From the NCBI RefSeq assembly GCF_002850745.1, contig NZ_KZ559476.1:1241-38926 (forward strand): 37,686 bases of DNA, given 5' to 3'. The DNA is from Nonomuraea indica (GTDB lineage Bacteria > Actinomycetota > Actinomycetes > Streptosporangiales > Streptosporangiaceae). The first letter of the stretch is position 1. The number at the start of each line of letters is the position of its first letter. Positions 9,231-17,213 of this stretch are shown here, piece after piece. The position numbers and the translations under genes were made by a program. The notes below the pieces were generated by a model, which worked only from the letters and a program-made list of their open reading frames with translations, was not told the origin of the DNA and searched no databases.

Positions 9231-10433
9231 GTGGACCCCGAGCTGATCGACGACTGTGTGCACTGCGGGTTCTGCCTGCCGAGCTGCCCCACGTACGTGC
9301 TGTGGGGCGAGGAGATGGACTCGCCGCGCGGCCGGATCCACCTGATGAAGCAGCACGTCGAGGGCACCCCCGTGACGCCCGAGATGGCCGGCCACTTCGA
9401 CGCCTGTCTCGGCTGCATGGCGTGCGTGACCGCCTGCCCGTCAGGGGTGCGCTACGACCGGCTGATCGAGCAGACCAGGGCGGAGGTGGAGCGGGTCCAC
9501 GTCCGGGAGCCGCGCGAGAGGGCGGTGCGCGGGCTCGTGTTCTCCCTGTTCCCCTACCCGCGCCGGCTGCGGCTGCTGCGGCCGGGAATGGGGCTGGCCG
9601 GCCGGATGCGGCCGTTCCTGGACCGGGTGCATCCCAGCCTCGGCGCGATGGCCGCGCTCGCGCCGCGCCCCGGCCCCCGGCAGCGGCTGCCGCGCCTGGT
9701 ACGGGCCCGGGGGCCGCGCCGGGCCGTGGTGGGCATGCTCACCGGATGCGTGCAGGGCGCGTTCTTCCCTCAGGTGAACGCGGCCACGGCGCGGGTGCTG
9801 GCGCTGGAGGGCTGCGACGTGGTCATCCCGCCCGGCCAGGGCTGCTGCGGGGCGCTCAGCGTGCACTCCGGCCGCGCCGACCAGGCCAGGCGGCTGGCCC
9901 GCCGGACCGTCGCCGTCTTCCGCAAGGCCGGAGTGCGGACCGTCGTGGTGAACGCGGCCGGCTGCGGGTCGTCGATGAAGGAGTACGGCGAGCTGCTCGG
10001 CGCCGACCCCGGGTTCCGGGTGGCGGACCTGTCGGAGTTCCTGGCCGAGCTGGGCCCGGCCGCCACCCGGCATCCGCTGCCGCTGACCGTGGCCTACCAC
10101 GACGCCTGCCACCTCGCCCACGCCCAGGGCATCCGGGCGCAGCCTCGCGCCCTGCTGGCCCAGATCCCCGAGCTGGAGCTGCGTGAGGTGCCCGAGTCGG
10201 CCATCTGCTGCGGATCGGCGGGCACGTACAACATCTTCCAGCCCGAGGCGGCCCGCGACCTCGGCGACCGGAAGGCCAAGGGGGTCGCCTCGACGGGCGC
10301 CGAGCTGCTGGTGTCGGCCAACCCCGGCTGCACGATGCAGATCGCCGCCGCGATGCGGCGCGCCGGCGGCGGCATCAGGGTCGCGCACACGGCCGAGGTG
10401 CTCGACGCCTCCCTGCGCGGGGTGCGGCTGTGA
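9231..10433 (+). CDS. glcF: Glycolate oxidase iron-sulfur subunit GlcF
   Basis: This 400-residue protein starts at GTG 9231, behind a GGGAGGG site and one base after the glcE stop. Two 4Fe-4S ferredoxin motifs are seen near the N terminus: C9, C12, C15, C19 followed by proline, and C59, C62, C65, C69 followed by proline. Two CCG domains follow (GCCGALSVHSGR and AICCGSAGTYN), each preceded by a conserved cysteine or histidine stretch (YHDACHLAHAQG). These features are those of GlcF/GlpC-type subunits, which pass electrons from the flavin subunits to the quinone pool. The open frame extends upstream in the genome, but those codons are shadow of glcE. Its TGA overlaps the GTG of the next gene. 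Confidence 0.92.
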   Translation: MDPELIDDCVHCGFCLPSCPTYVLWGEEMDSPRGRIHLMKQHVEGTPVTPEMAGHFDACLGCMACVTACPSGVRYDRLIEQTRAEVERVHVREPRERAVRGLVFSLFPYPRRLRLLRPGMGLAGRMRPFLDRVHPSLGAMAALAPRPGPRQRLPRLVRARGPRRAVVGMLTGCVQGAFFPQVNAATARVLALEGCDVVIPPGQGCCGALSVHSGRADQARRLARRTVAVFRKAGVRTVVVNAAGCGSSMKEYGELLGADPGFRVADLSEFLAELGPAATRHPLPLTVAYHDACHLAHAQGIRAQPRALLAQIPELELREVPESAICCGSAGTYNIFQPEAARDLGDRKAKGVASTGAELLVSANPGCTMQIAAAMRRAGGGIRVAHTAEVLDASLRGVRL

Positions 10434-11179
10434 GCGTGCAGTCGGTCGAGCGGGCGCTCGACGTCCTGGAGGCGCTGGCCGAGCACGGCGGCGAGGCGGC
10501 GCTCTCGGAGATCGCCGCCAGGACCGGCCTGCCGTACGGGACCATCCACCGGCTGCTGCAGACCCTGCTGGCGCGCGGCTACGTGCGCCAGGAGTCCGAC
10601 CGCCGCTACGCGCTCGGCGCGGGGCTGGTGCGCCTGGGCGGCGTGGCCGAGGGCATGGTCGGCACGTGGGCGCGCCCCTACCTGGCCAAGATGGTGGAGC
10701 TGTCCGGCGAGACGGCCAACCTGGCCGTGCTGGAGGGCGACTTCATCGTCTACGTGGCGCAGGTGCCGTCGCCGCGCCGGCTGCGGATGTTCGCCGAGGT
10801 GGGCAGGCGGGTCCTGCCGCACAGCACGGCCGTGGGCAAGGTGCTGCTGGCCGGCCGCGCCGCCGGTGAGGCGGTGACGCTGCTCGAACGCACCGGCATG
10901 CCGCGGCGCACCCCCAACACGATCACCGAGACCCGGGCCATGCTCGCCGAGCTGGCCCTGGTCAGGGACCGCGGCTACGCCCTGGATCTCGGCGAGGAGG
11001 AGCTGGGCGTGCACTGCCTGGCCGTGCCCGTGCACGACGGCGACCGGGTGGTGGCCGCGATGTCGGTGTCGGGTCCCGCCGAGCGGATCGACGCCGTGGA
11101 CCGCGACGAGCTGGCCGAGGGCATGCGGAAGATCGCCCATGCCTTCGGGACGGAGCTGGGACCGCCGGGCCGGCGCTGA
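10430..11179 (+). CDS. IclR family transcriptional regulator
   Basis: This 249-residue regulator has an N-terminal winged helix-turn-helix (residues 5-65: SVERALDVLEAL, then LSEIAARTGLPYGTIHRLLQTLLARGYV) and a C-terminal IclR effector domain. That domain contains FAEVGRRVLPHSTAVGKVLLAG and the late segment GVHCLAVPVHDGDRVVAAMSVSGPA. The GTG start overlaps the glcF stop (GTGA), so it is translationally coupled to the operon. Such placement usually means pathway-specific control, here by glyoxylate, glycolate or a related acid. The candidate operator is the pair of inverted repeats at 4919-4970 in front of aceB. Ligand and direction of control are not visible in the sequence. Confidence 0.9.
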   Translation: MSVQSVERALDVLEALAEHGGEAALSEIAARTGLPYGTIHRLLQTLLARGYVRQESDRRYALGAGLVRLGGVAEGMVGTWARPYLAKMVELSGETANLAVLEGDFIVYVAQVPSPRRLRMFAEVGRRVLPHSTAVGKVLLAGRAAGEAVTLLERTGMPRRTPNTITETRAMLAELALVRDRGYALDLGEEELGVHCLAVPVHDGDRVVAAMSVSGPAERIDAVDRDELAEGMRKIAHAFGTELGPPGRR

Positions 11180-11208
11180 GGGGCGCGGCGCGCGGTTACC
11201 GTGGGGGC

Positions 11209-11421
11209 ATGTGCCGAAGCATCAAGACGCTGCGCCCGCCGTACACGGAGGACGTCACCGAGGACGACGTGCGGGCGGCGGCCCTGCAGTATGTCCGCAA
11301 GATCTCCGGGTTCCGCGCGCCCGCCGCGCACAACGCCGAAGCGTTCGACCAGGCGGTGGAGGCGATCACCCGCGCGTCGGAGGAGCTGCTCGGCGCGCTG
11401 CAGGTGCGCGGAGGCCGCTGA
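11209..11421 (+). CDS. DUF2277 domain-containing protein
   Basis: This 70-residue protein begins MCRSIKTLRPPYTE and continues with EDDVRAAALQYVRKISGFRAPAAHNAEAFDQAVEAI. The opening MCR-I-TL and the central ALQYVRKISGFR-P segment are characteristic of the DUF2277 family of small cytosolic proteins, and the length fits. The family has no established function that I know of. The ATG lies 29 nt after the iclR stop. A binding site is poor (GTGGGGGC), so it could belong to the same transcript or have its own leaderless promoter. A 16-bp tandem repeat starts 16 nt after its stop. Confidence 0.85.
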   Translation: MCRSIKTLRPPYTEDVTEDDVRAAALQYVRKISGFRAPAAHNAEAFDQAVEAITRASEELLGALQVRGGR

Positions 11422-11436
11422 CCCCCGCGCTTCGAG

Positions 11437-11516
11437 GCGTCCGGTCGCCGGCGCGTCCGGTCGCCGGCGCGTCCGGTCGCCGGCGCGTCCGGTCGCCGGC
11501 GCGTTCGGTCGCCGGC
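11437..11516. repeat. Tandem repeat, five 16-bp units
   Basis: The unit GCGTCCGGTCGCCGGC occurs four times perfectly, with a fifth copy changed at one base (GCGTTCGGTCGCCGGC). Each unit carries part of a GCCGGC palindrome. The array sits between the DUF2277 stop and the next gene and is not in any gene I support. It may act as a set of weak hairpins or be a neutral minisatellite. Confidence 0.9.
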
Positions 11517-11591
11517 GGAGCGGTCGTTGACAGGGCGGCCCGCTGGGAGAAGTCTCCGGGGTGACCGGATCTCCACCCGCAGGGGGCCGCC

Positions 11592-13532
11592 ATGATCAGC
11601 GGGCTGTACCAGGGGCAGGACGGCGACACGCGGCTGGAGCTGCGCGTCGACGTGGACGGGGCGCGGCCGACCGGCCGGGTGAGCGGCGACCTGTTCTCCG
11701 TGGCGGGGGCGACCACCGCGTACGCCGGCTCGTTCGTCGTGCACGCCCCGGCGGTGCTGGCCGAGGGCGGTCGCACCCGCGTCACCGGACGGGGCGCGTT
11801 CACCTTCGACGCCGGCGCGGGCGAGGTGAGCATCACGCTCACCGCCGGGTCCGGCACCGCCAAGGTGGCCGGCCGGGCCTACCGGGTGGCGTTCGTCTCG
11901 CCGTACTTCCGCCAGGTGCTGCTGGAGCAGGACGCGGTGGCGGGCACCGCGCCGTTCACCGCCTACCACACCGGCGCGCTGCCCGGCCCGGCCGGCTCCG
12001 CGCCGCGCGAGCTGGGCGTGGCGAGCGCGTTCGCCGAAGCGGGCGTCGGGCTGACCCTGGCCGAGCCGGGCGTGATCCCGGTCGACGGCGCGGGCGCCGA
12101 CCTGACCTGGAACGACGCCGAGCTGCACCACGCGATGACGCAGCAGTTCAGCAGGTTCGGCGACGCGGCGGCCTGGCGGGTGTGGCTGCTGGTGGCCACC
12201 CGGCACGAGGGCGGCTACCGGGGCATCATGTTCGACCACAACGGCGCCCACCAGCGGCAGGGCGCCGCCGTCTTCCACGACACGATCAAGGGGGACACGC
12301 CGCAGGCGCGGCGCGCGCAGTTACGCACGTACGTGCACGAGCTCGGGCACGCCTTCAACCTGCTCCACTCCTGGCAGAAGCACCTGGCCAGGCCGCCGCA
12401 GCAGCTCGGCCCCGACGGCGGCTTCGGCGACCTGTCGTGGATGAACTACGCGCACGCCTACCGGCCCGGCGGAGAGGCGGCCTACTGGGCGGCGTTCCCG
12501 TTCGCCTTCACCGACGCCGAGCTGGTCCACCTGCGGCACGGCTTCTTCCACGACGTGGCGATGGGCGCCCACCCGTTCGGCACCGGCGCCGCCGAGATGG
12601 AGCCGTTCGAGCCGCCGGTGGAGGACCGTTCGGGGCTGCGGCTGGAGGTGCGGGCCAAGGAGTGGTTCGGCTTCGGCGAGCCGGTCGTGGTGGAGCTGAA
12701 GCTGTCGGTCACCGGCGGGCCGCGTACCACGCACGGCCACCTGCATCCCGACACGGAGTTCACGCAGATCGCCGTCACCCGGCCGGACGGCCGGACCGTG
12801 TCGTACCGGCCCATGCTGCGCCACTGCGCCGACTCCGCCACCGAGGTGCGGCTCGACGCGGCGAACCCGGCCCTCTACCGCAGCGCCTACATCGGGCACG
12901 GCCGTGACGGCCACTACTTCCAGCAGCCCGGCGAGTACCACGTGCGCGCCCAGTACGCCGCCGCCGACGGCTCGCGCATCGTGTCGGCCCCGTGCCTGGT
13001 CCGGGTCCGCTACCCGGCGGACGCGGACGACCACCGGGTGGGCGAGCTGATGCTGGGCGAGGAGCAGGGCGCGCTGTTCTCCCTGCTCGGCTCCGACTCG
13101 CCGCGGTTGCGGGGCGGCAACGAGGCGATGGACGAGCTGATCGACCGGTACGGCGGGCACCCGCTGTCGGTGTACGCCCGGATGGTCAAGGGTCTCAACG
13201 CCGAGCGAGGGTTCAAGGCGCTCACAGCGGACCGGCGGCTGGTGGTCAGGCCGCCGGACGCCGCGGAGGGCGTCGAGCAGCTCACGGCGGTGGCCAGGGA
13301 GTCGAGCGCCGGCGGGCCGCTCGACAACATCACCCTCAACATGGTGCTGCGCCGCCTGGCCAGGGCCCAGGCCCGCCGGGGCGACCCGGAACGGGCCGAA
13401 GCGGTGCTGGACCGGATGGTGGCGGTGTTCGAGGACAGGGGCGTCGGCCCGATCGTGCTCGGACGGATCAGGCGTCAGGCGGAGCAGGCGAAGGCCGCGC
13501 TGGCCCGGGAGCTCGCTACTCCCCGCGGGTGA
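11592..13532 (+). CDS. Uncharacterised protein with a zinc-peptidase HExxHxxxxxH motif
   Basis: This 646-residue protein is not one I recognise. The sequence TYVHELGHAFNLLHSW (residues 247-261) contains H249-E250, H253 and H259. That matches the extended zinc-binding motif HExxHxxxxxH of metzincins, except that the usual glycine before the third histidine is replaced by Asn or Leu. Residues 1-100 look like a beta-rich N-terminal domain. Residues 310-480 resemble a second beta domain (RLEVRAKEWFGFGEPVVVELKLSV). The last 150 residues are helical and include a TPR-like pair. There is no signal peptide, so it is probably cytosolic unless exported otherwise. Leu244, five codons before the motif, is a rare TTA. 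The start has only a GGGGG run as binding site. Its last 17 bp overlap the convergent gene at 13516. Confidence 0.8.
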   Translation: MISGLYQGQDGDTRLELRVDVDGARPTGRVSGDLFSVAGATTAYAGSFVVHAPAVLAEGGRTRVTGRGAFTFDAGAGEVSITLTAGSGTAKVAGRAYRVAFVSPYFRQVLLEQDAVAGTAPFTAYHTGALPGPAGSAPRELGVASAFAEAGVGLTLAEPGVIPVDGAGADLTWNDAELHHAMTQQFSRFGDAAAWRVWLLVATRHEGGYRGIMFDHNGAHQRQGAAVFHDTIKGDTPQARRAQLRTYVHELGHAFNLLHSWQKHLARPPQQLGPDGGFGDLSWMNYAHAYRPGGEAAYWAAFPFAFTDAELVHLRHGFFHDVAMGAHPFGTGAAEMEPFEPPVEDRSGLRLEVRAKEWFGFGEPVVVELKLSVTGGPRTTHGHLHPDTEFTQIAVTRPDGRTVSYRPMLRHCADSATEVRLDAANPALYRSAYIGHGRDGHYFQQPGEYHVRAQYAAADGSRIVSAPCLVRVRYPADADDHRVGELMLGEEQGALFSLLGSDSPRLRGGNEAMDELIDRYGGHPLSVYARMVKGLNAERGFKALTADRRLVVRPPDAAEGVEQLTAVARESSAGGPLDNITLNMVLRRLARAQARRGDPERAEAVLDRMVAVFEDRGVGPIVLGRIRRQAEQAKAALARELATPRG

Positions 13533-13959
13533 CCGGGCGCCCGCCCTGGCAGCGGATCGTGACCTCGACCTCGCCGCCCTCGCCGCCGGGCTCGAACTCG
13601 ACCGACGCCTCCAGGCCGGGGCCCGCCTCGACGCCGTCCACGGAGTAGCCCTGGGCGGGGCTCCACGAGCGCAGCGTCACCCGGTCGCCCTGGCAGGAGG
13701 CGATCACGGTGCCGCCGGCCGTCCGGACCAGCTTGTCCACGCGCGTGACCGAGGGGCTGGAGGTGGCCGGGCCGGGAACGGCGCTGGTCCGGGGCGCCGG
13801 GGCCGGGGTGATGGAGGCGAGGGCGGCTCGCACCTCGGCTCCGCTCAGCACATGCCCGGAGGGACCGGTGAGCGTGCCGCCGAGCAGCCCGAGCACCGCC
13901 ACGGCGGCGCCCGTCGCGGCGACGGCGGTGGCGGCCCAGGCCAGGACGAGTCGCTTCAC
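13516..13959 (-). CDS. Small exported or membrane-anchored protein of unknown function
   Basis: From the GTG at 13959 this is a 147-residue protein (VKRLVLAWAATAV and on). A longer start at ATG 13977 is possible, but it would abut the 11-bp operator repeats. The GTG lies exactly as far from those repeats as the PepSY gene start lies from its own set (28 nt), and it has a GGGGGAAG site. One N-terminal hydrophobic helix (residues 4-30) acts as signal or anchor. The segment at 50-75 is Pro/Ala/Ser-rich. The C-terminal half contains two cysteines (ASCQGD and IRCQGG) that could pair. I do not recognise a domain. It is divergent from the response regulator gene and is a likely target of it. Its 3' end overlaps the convergent 646-residue gene by 17 bp. 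Confidence 0.7.
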   Translation of the reverse strand: MKRLVLAWAATAVAATGAAVAVLGLLGGTLTGPSGHVLSGAEVRAALASITPAPAPRTSAVPGPATSSPSVTRVDKLVRTAGGTVIASCQGDRVTLRSWSPAQGYSVDGVEAGPGLEASVEFEPGGEGGEVEVTIRCQGGRPVTRGE

Positions 13960-13976
13960 CGTCCCAGCTTCCCCCA

Positions 13977-14009
13977 TCTCAGCCTAAGCCCCGGTTAAGG
14001 CCACGATAA
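13977..14009. promoter_or_regulatory. Three tandem 11-bp direct repeats, candidate response-regulator box
   Basis: Read on the minus strand, TTATC, TTAAC and TTAGG begin at 14009, 13998 and 13987, exactly 11 bp apart. Such 11-bp spacing (one helical turn) is typical of OmpR/PhoB-family binding. The array lies between the small exported gene (start 13959) and the response regulator gene (start 14052), and so could control both. The same arrangement occurs at 17814-17846. Confidence 0.6.
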
Positions 14010-14037
14010 GAACGCCGGCGCATCCGTCGGCACCGTC

Positions 14038-14043
14038 TACCGT
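14038..14043 (+). promoter_or_regulatory. Candidate -10 box of the response regulator gene
   Basis: TACCGT ends 8 nt before the ATG at 14052. This would start the transcript at or next to the start codon (leaderless), which agrees with the absence of a ribosome binding site. No -35 match is present 17 bp upstream (CGCCGG region). An activator bound at the adjacent 11-bp repeats could replace it. Confidence 0.35.
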
Positions 14044-14051
14044 TTCCGGAT

Positions 14052-14729
14052 ATGGCTGACATCCTGCTCATCGAGGACGACGTGACGATCCGTACGGCGC
14101 TGAGCCGGGGGCTGGGCGAGCTGGGTCACGCGGTGTCCTCCTCCCCCACGGCGTTCGAGGGGCTGCGGCTGGCGGTCGACGACCGTCCCGACCTCATCGT
14201 GCTGGACCTCGGGCTGTCCGATCTGGACGGGGTGGAGCTCCTGCGCATGCTGCGCGCGGTGAGCCGGGTGCCGGTGATCGTGGCGACCGCCCGCGACGGG
14301 GACTCCGAGATGGTGCCGGTGCTCGACGCGGGCGCCGACGACTACGTGGTCAAGCCGTTCAGCGCGGCGCAGCTCGACGCGCGCATCCGCGCGGTGCTGC
14401 GGCGGGCCGGCGAACCGGCGCCCGAGCAGCTCCAGGTGGGCGGGCTGCGCATCGACCCGCGGGCGCGCTCCGCCACGCTCGACGGCGCGGCGCTGGACCT
14501 CACGCCGCGCGAGTTCGACGTGCTGCACTACCTCGCCGCCCGGCCGGGTGAGGTCGTGACCAAGCGTGAGCTGCTCACGGAGGTGTGGCGGCTGCCGTAC
14601 GGCGGGGCCGACAAGACGGTGGACGTGCACCTGTCGTGGCTGCGGCGCAAGCTCGGCGAGACCGCCTCGCAACCCCGCTACCTGCACACCGTGCGCGGGG
14701 TGGGCGTGAAGCTGGTCGGGCCGGCATGA
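14052..14729 (+). CDS. OmpR/PhoB family response regulator
   Basis: This 225-residue two-domain regulator has a receiver domain (1-115) with acidic pocket E8-D9-D10, phosphoacceptor D52 in VLDLGLSDLDG, T79 and K101 in KPF. The C-terminal winged helix (about 128-222) contains LDLTPREFDVLHYLAARPGEVVTKRELL and the wing/recognition part VDVHLSWLRRKLGE, ending in HTVRGVGVKLV. The ATGA overlap with the kinase gene shows they form one pair. The 11-bp direct repeats just upstream, and again in front of the PepSY gene, are candidate binding sites, so autoregulation is likely. The inducing signal is unknown. Confidence 0.93.
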   Translation: MADILLIEDDVTIRTALSRGLGELGHAVSSSPTAFEGLRLAVDDRPDLIVLDLGLSDLDGVELLRMLRAVSRVPVIVATARDGDSEMVPVLDAGADDYVVKPFSAAQLDARIRAVLRRAGEPAPEQLQVGGLRIDPRARSATLDGAALDLTPREFDVLHYLAARPGEVVTKRELLTEVWRLPYGGADKTVDVHLSWLRRKLGETASQPRYLHTVRGVGVKLVGPA

Positions 14730-16003
14730 GGCGCTGGCTGGCCCTGCTGGTGGCGGCCACCACGTCCGTGGTGCTGATCGCGCTGCTCGTGCCGATGGCG
14801 CTGCTGATCAGGGCCGTGGCCGAGAACGACGCGATGAGCCGCGCCACGGCCGCGGCCGAGTCGGTGAGCGTCGCCGTCGGCACCCCGGACCTGGAACTGG
14901 CGGTGCAGCGGGTGGCGCGGCCGGTCACGGTATTCCTGCCGGACGGGCGGACGCTCGGTGCCGCCGCCCCCCGGTCGGACGCGCTGCGGCTGGCGGCGAC
15001 CGGTCGCAGCGTGACCGCCGAGGCGGCCGGAGGGCGGGAGGTGCTGTCGTCGGCCCAGTCACCCGAGGGCACCGTGGTGACCCGGGTGTTCGTCAGCGAG
15101 GCCGAGCTGGGCCGCGGCGTGCCCGAGGCGTGGGGGGCGCTGGCGGCGCTCGGGCTGGCCCTGGTGGTGCTCGGCATCCTGCTGGCCGACCGGCTCGCGC
15201 TCGCGGTGACCAGGCCCGTGGACGGGCTGGCCCGCGTCTCGCTCCGGCTGGCGGGCGGCGACCTCGCCGCGCGGGCCGAGCCGGGCGGCCCGCCGGAGGT
15301 GCGCTCGGTGGCGATGGCCCTGAACCATCTCGCCGGCCGGATCGACGACCTGCTCGCCGCCGAGCGCGAGTCGGTGGCGGACCTGTCGCACCGGCTGCGC
15401 ACGCCGCTGACCGGGCTGCGGCTGGACGCGGAGTCGCTGCGCGACCTGGAGGAGGCGGCACGCGTGGGCGCACGGGTGGACGCGCTGGAACGGGCCGTGA
15501 GCGCCGTCATCACCGACGCCCGCCGTCGCTCGGCGGGCCGGGAGAGCTGCGACGCCGCCGCGGTCGTGCGCGACCGGGTGCGCTTCTGGTCGGTGCTGGC
15601 CGAGGACCAGGGCCGGGAGGTCACCGTGTCCGTGCCCGCCGGAGAGCTGCCCGTCGCCGTGGGCGAGGCCGACCTGGCGGCGTGCGTGGACGCGCTGCTG
15701 GGCAACGTCTTCGCGCACACGCCCGAGGGGGTGCCGTTCGCCGTGCGGCTGGAGGGGCGGCCGGAGGGCGCCGCGCTGACGGTGCGCGACGAGGGGCCGG
15801 GATTCGACGCCGCCCTGCTCAGACGGGGTGACAGCGGGGGCGGTTCGACGGGTCTCGGCCTGGACATCGCCCGCCGCACCGCGGAGGCTTCGGGCGGCTC
15901 CCTGGCCGTCTCCACCGCCCCCGAGGGCGGCGCGGTCGTGGAGCTCGTGCTGCGCGCACCGGAGGCGGACGGCTCCACGGTGCGCCCCCCTCGCGCACCC
16001 TGA
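14726..16003 (+). CDS. Sensor histidine kinase
   Basis: This 425-residue membrane kinase starts at the ATG overlapping the regulator's stop. Transmembrane helices lie at about residues 5-31 and 135-155, with an extracytoplasmic sensor loop of about 100 residues between them. A HAMP domain follows (160-213, including VTRPVDGLARVSLRLAGGDLAAR). The dimerisation domain has SHRLRTPLTGLRLD with H222 as phosphorylation site. The ATPase domain has an N box near N327 (DALLGNVFAHTP), DEGPGF and GSTGLGLDIARR. The loop has no recognisable ligand domain. It pairs with the OmpR-type regulator before it. The stop at 16003 faces the convergent oxidoreductase stop at 16030. Confidence 0.92.
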   Translation: MRRWLALLVAATTSVVLIALLVPMALLIRAVAENDAMSRATAAAESVSVAVGTPDLELAVQRVARPVTVFLPDGRTLGAAAPRSDALRLAATGRSVTAEAAGGREVLSSAQSPEGTVVTRVFVSEAELGRGVPEAWGALAALGLALVVLGILLADRLALAVTRPVDGLARVSLRLAGGDLAARAEPGGPPEVRSVAMALNHLAGRIDDLLAAERESVADLSHRLRTPLTGLRLDAESLRDLEEAARVGARVDALERAVSAVITDARRRSAGRESCDAAAVVRDRVRFWSVLAEDQGREVTVSVPAGELPVAVGEADLAACVDALLGNVFAHTPEGVPFAVRLEGRPEGAALTVRDEGPGFDAALLRRGDSGGGSTGLGLDIARRTAEASGGSLAVSTAPEGGAVVELVLRAPEADGSTVRPPRAP

Positions 16004-16029
16004 CGTCCGGCTCGGCGGCGCTCCCGGGG

Positions 16030-16983
16030 TCAGTCGACCGTGATGACGAGCTTTCCGGGCGCGTTGCCCGCCGCCAGGTCACCCACCGCGGTGGCGGCCT
16101 CCGCCAGGGGGTATGTGCGCCCGACGGCCGGTCGCACGGCCCCGGCCTCGATGAGGTCGCGCAGCGCGTCCAGGTCGGCGGTGCGGGTCAACACGATCAG
16201 CGCGTCCAGGCGCTGGCGCGTGAACGGGGTGATCAGCTTGGCGGCCAGCGGCCGGCCGAGCCCGCCGAACCACCGACCGCCGCCCTCGCCGCCGACGATG
16301 GCGAGCCGGCCGCGCTCGGTGAGCAGCCCGCGCAGCAGGGCCAGCGGCCGGATGCCCGCGATGTCGATGATCAGATCGTACGTCCCGGTGAGCGGCTCAC
16401 GCGTGTAGTCGATGACGGCCTGGACGCCCAGCGACCGGACGAGGCCGGCCTTGGCTGTGCTGCACACGCCGGTGACGTGGGCGCCGCCGGCGACGGCGAG
16501 TTGCGTCGCGAAGCTGCCCACTCCGCCACCGGCGCCGATGACCAGCACCTTCTCGCCGGCGGTGACCTGGCCGACGGCCCGTAACGCGGTCACCCCTGAC
16601 ACGGGGACGGCCGCCGCTTCGGTGAAGCTCAGGTTGGCGGGCTTGCGGGCGAGCTTGGCCGGGCGGGCGAGCGCGTACTGCGCGAACGCGCCGGTCGCCG
16701 CGCCGTACACCTCGTCGCCGGGGCGGAACGCGGTCACGTCGGCGCCGACGGCCTCCACGACACCGGCCACGTCCATGCCCGGCACGCGGTTGCGGGGCCT
16801 GCGCAGGCCGAAGCCGAGGCGGCTGATGAGCGGCAGCCCGGTCACGGCGTGCCACACGCCGTAGTCGACGCCCGCTGCGCGCACCCGGATCAGCACATCG
16901 CCGGCGCCGGGGGCCGGGATCGGGACCTCGCCGGGGCTCAGCACGTGCGGCGGGCCGTACTCGTCCTGGACGATCGCCTTCAT
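16030..16983 (-). CDS. NAD(P)-dependent quinone oxidoreductase-like enzyme (MDR superfamily)
   Basis: This 317-residue protein belongs to the medium-chain dehydrogenase/reductase family. The N-terminal catalytic domain (MKAIVQDEYGPPHVL, RVRAAGVDYGVWH, PGMDVAGVVEAVG, PGDEVYGA) lacks the cysteine cluster for structural zinc, which points to the zinc-independent quinone oxidoreductase branch. The Rossmann fold has VIGAGGGVGSFATQLA near residue 150, the NADPH site. The substrate cannot be told. The start codon ATG at 16983 overlaps the stop of the XRE regulator (ATGA), so it is the last gene of a three-gene operon. The open frame continues upstream of the ATG but is shadow of the regulator gene. 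Confidence 0.88.
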   Translation of the reverse strand: MKAIVQDEYGPPHVLSPGEVPIPAPGAGDVLIRVRAAGVDYGVWHAVTGLPLISRLGFGLRRPRNRVPGMDVAGVVEAVGADVTAFRPGDEVYGAATGAFAQYALARPAKLARKPANLSFTEAAAVPVSGVTALRAVGQVTAGEKVLVIGAGGGVGSFATQLAVAGGAHVTGVCSTAKAGLVRSLGVQAVIDYTREPLTGTYDLIIDIAGIRPLALLRGLLTERGRLAIVGGEGGGRWFGGLGRPLAAKLITPFTRQRLDALIVLTRTADLDALRDLIEAGAVRPAVGRTYPLAEAATAVGDLAAGNAPGKLVITVD

Positions 16984-17213
16984 GAGGGGTCTCCTTCGGT
17001 GTCGGGGTACTGGAAGACGTCGTCGAGTCCCACCTGGAACACCCGCGCGATGCGGAACGCCATCTCCAGCGAGGGGGAGTAACGACCCTGTTCGATCGCG
17101 ATGATGGTCTGGCGGGTGACGCCGACCCGGTCGGCCAGCTCGGCCTGGGTCATCTCGTCGTGCGCGAACCGCAGGGCCCGGATCGTGTTGGTGACCCGTG
17201 TCGGCTTCACCAC
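16980..17213 (-). CDS. XRE-type helix-turn-helix regulator
   Basis: This 77-residue protein is almost only an XRE/Cro DNA-binding domain: LRFAHDEMTQAELADRVGVTRQTIIAIEQGRYSPSLEMAFRIARVFQ, then a short FQVGLDDVFQYPD tail. Small regulators of this type (YozG-like) are often encoded next to a membrane protein, as here. It overlaps the membrane protein's 3' end by 7 bp and the oxidoreductase start by 4 bp, so all three are coupled. The inverted repeat CGTGTAAAA/TTTTACACG around the operon promoter (17649-17717) is a natural candidate for its operator and would make the operon self-controlled. This is inferred from position. Confidence 0.9.
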   Translation of the reverse strand: MVKPTRVTNTIRALRFAHDEMTQAELADRVGVTRQTIIAIEQGRYSPSLEMAFRIARVFQVGLDDVFQYPDTEGDPS

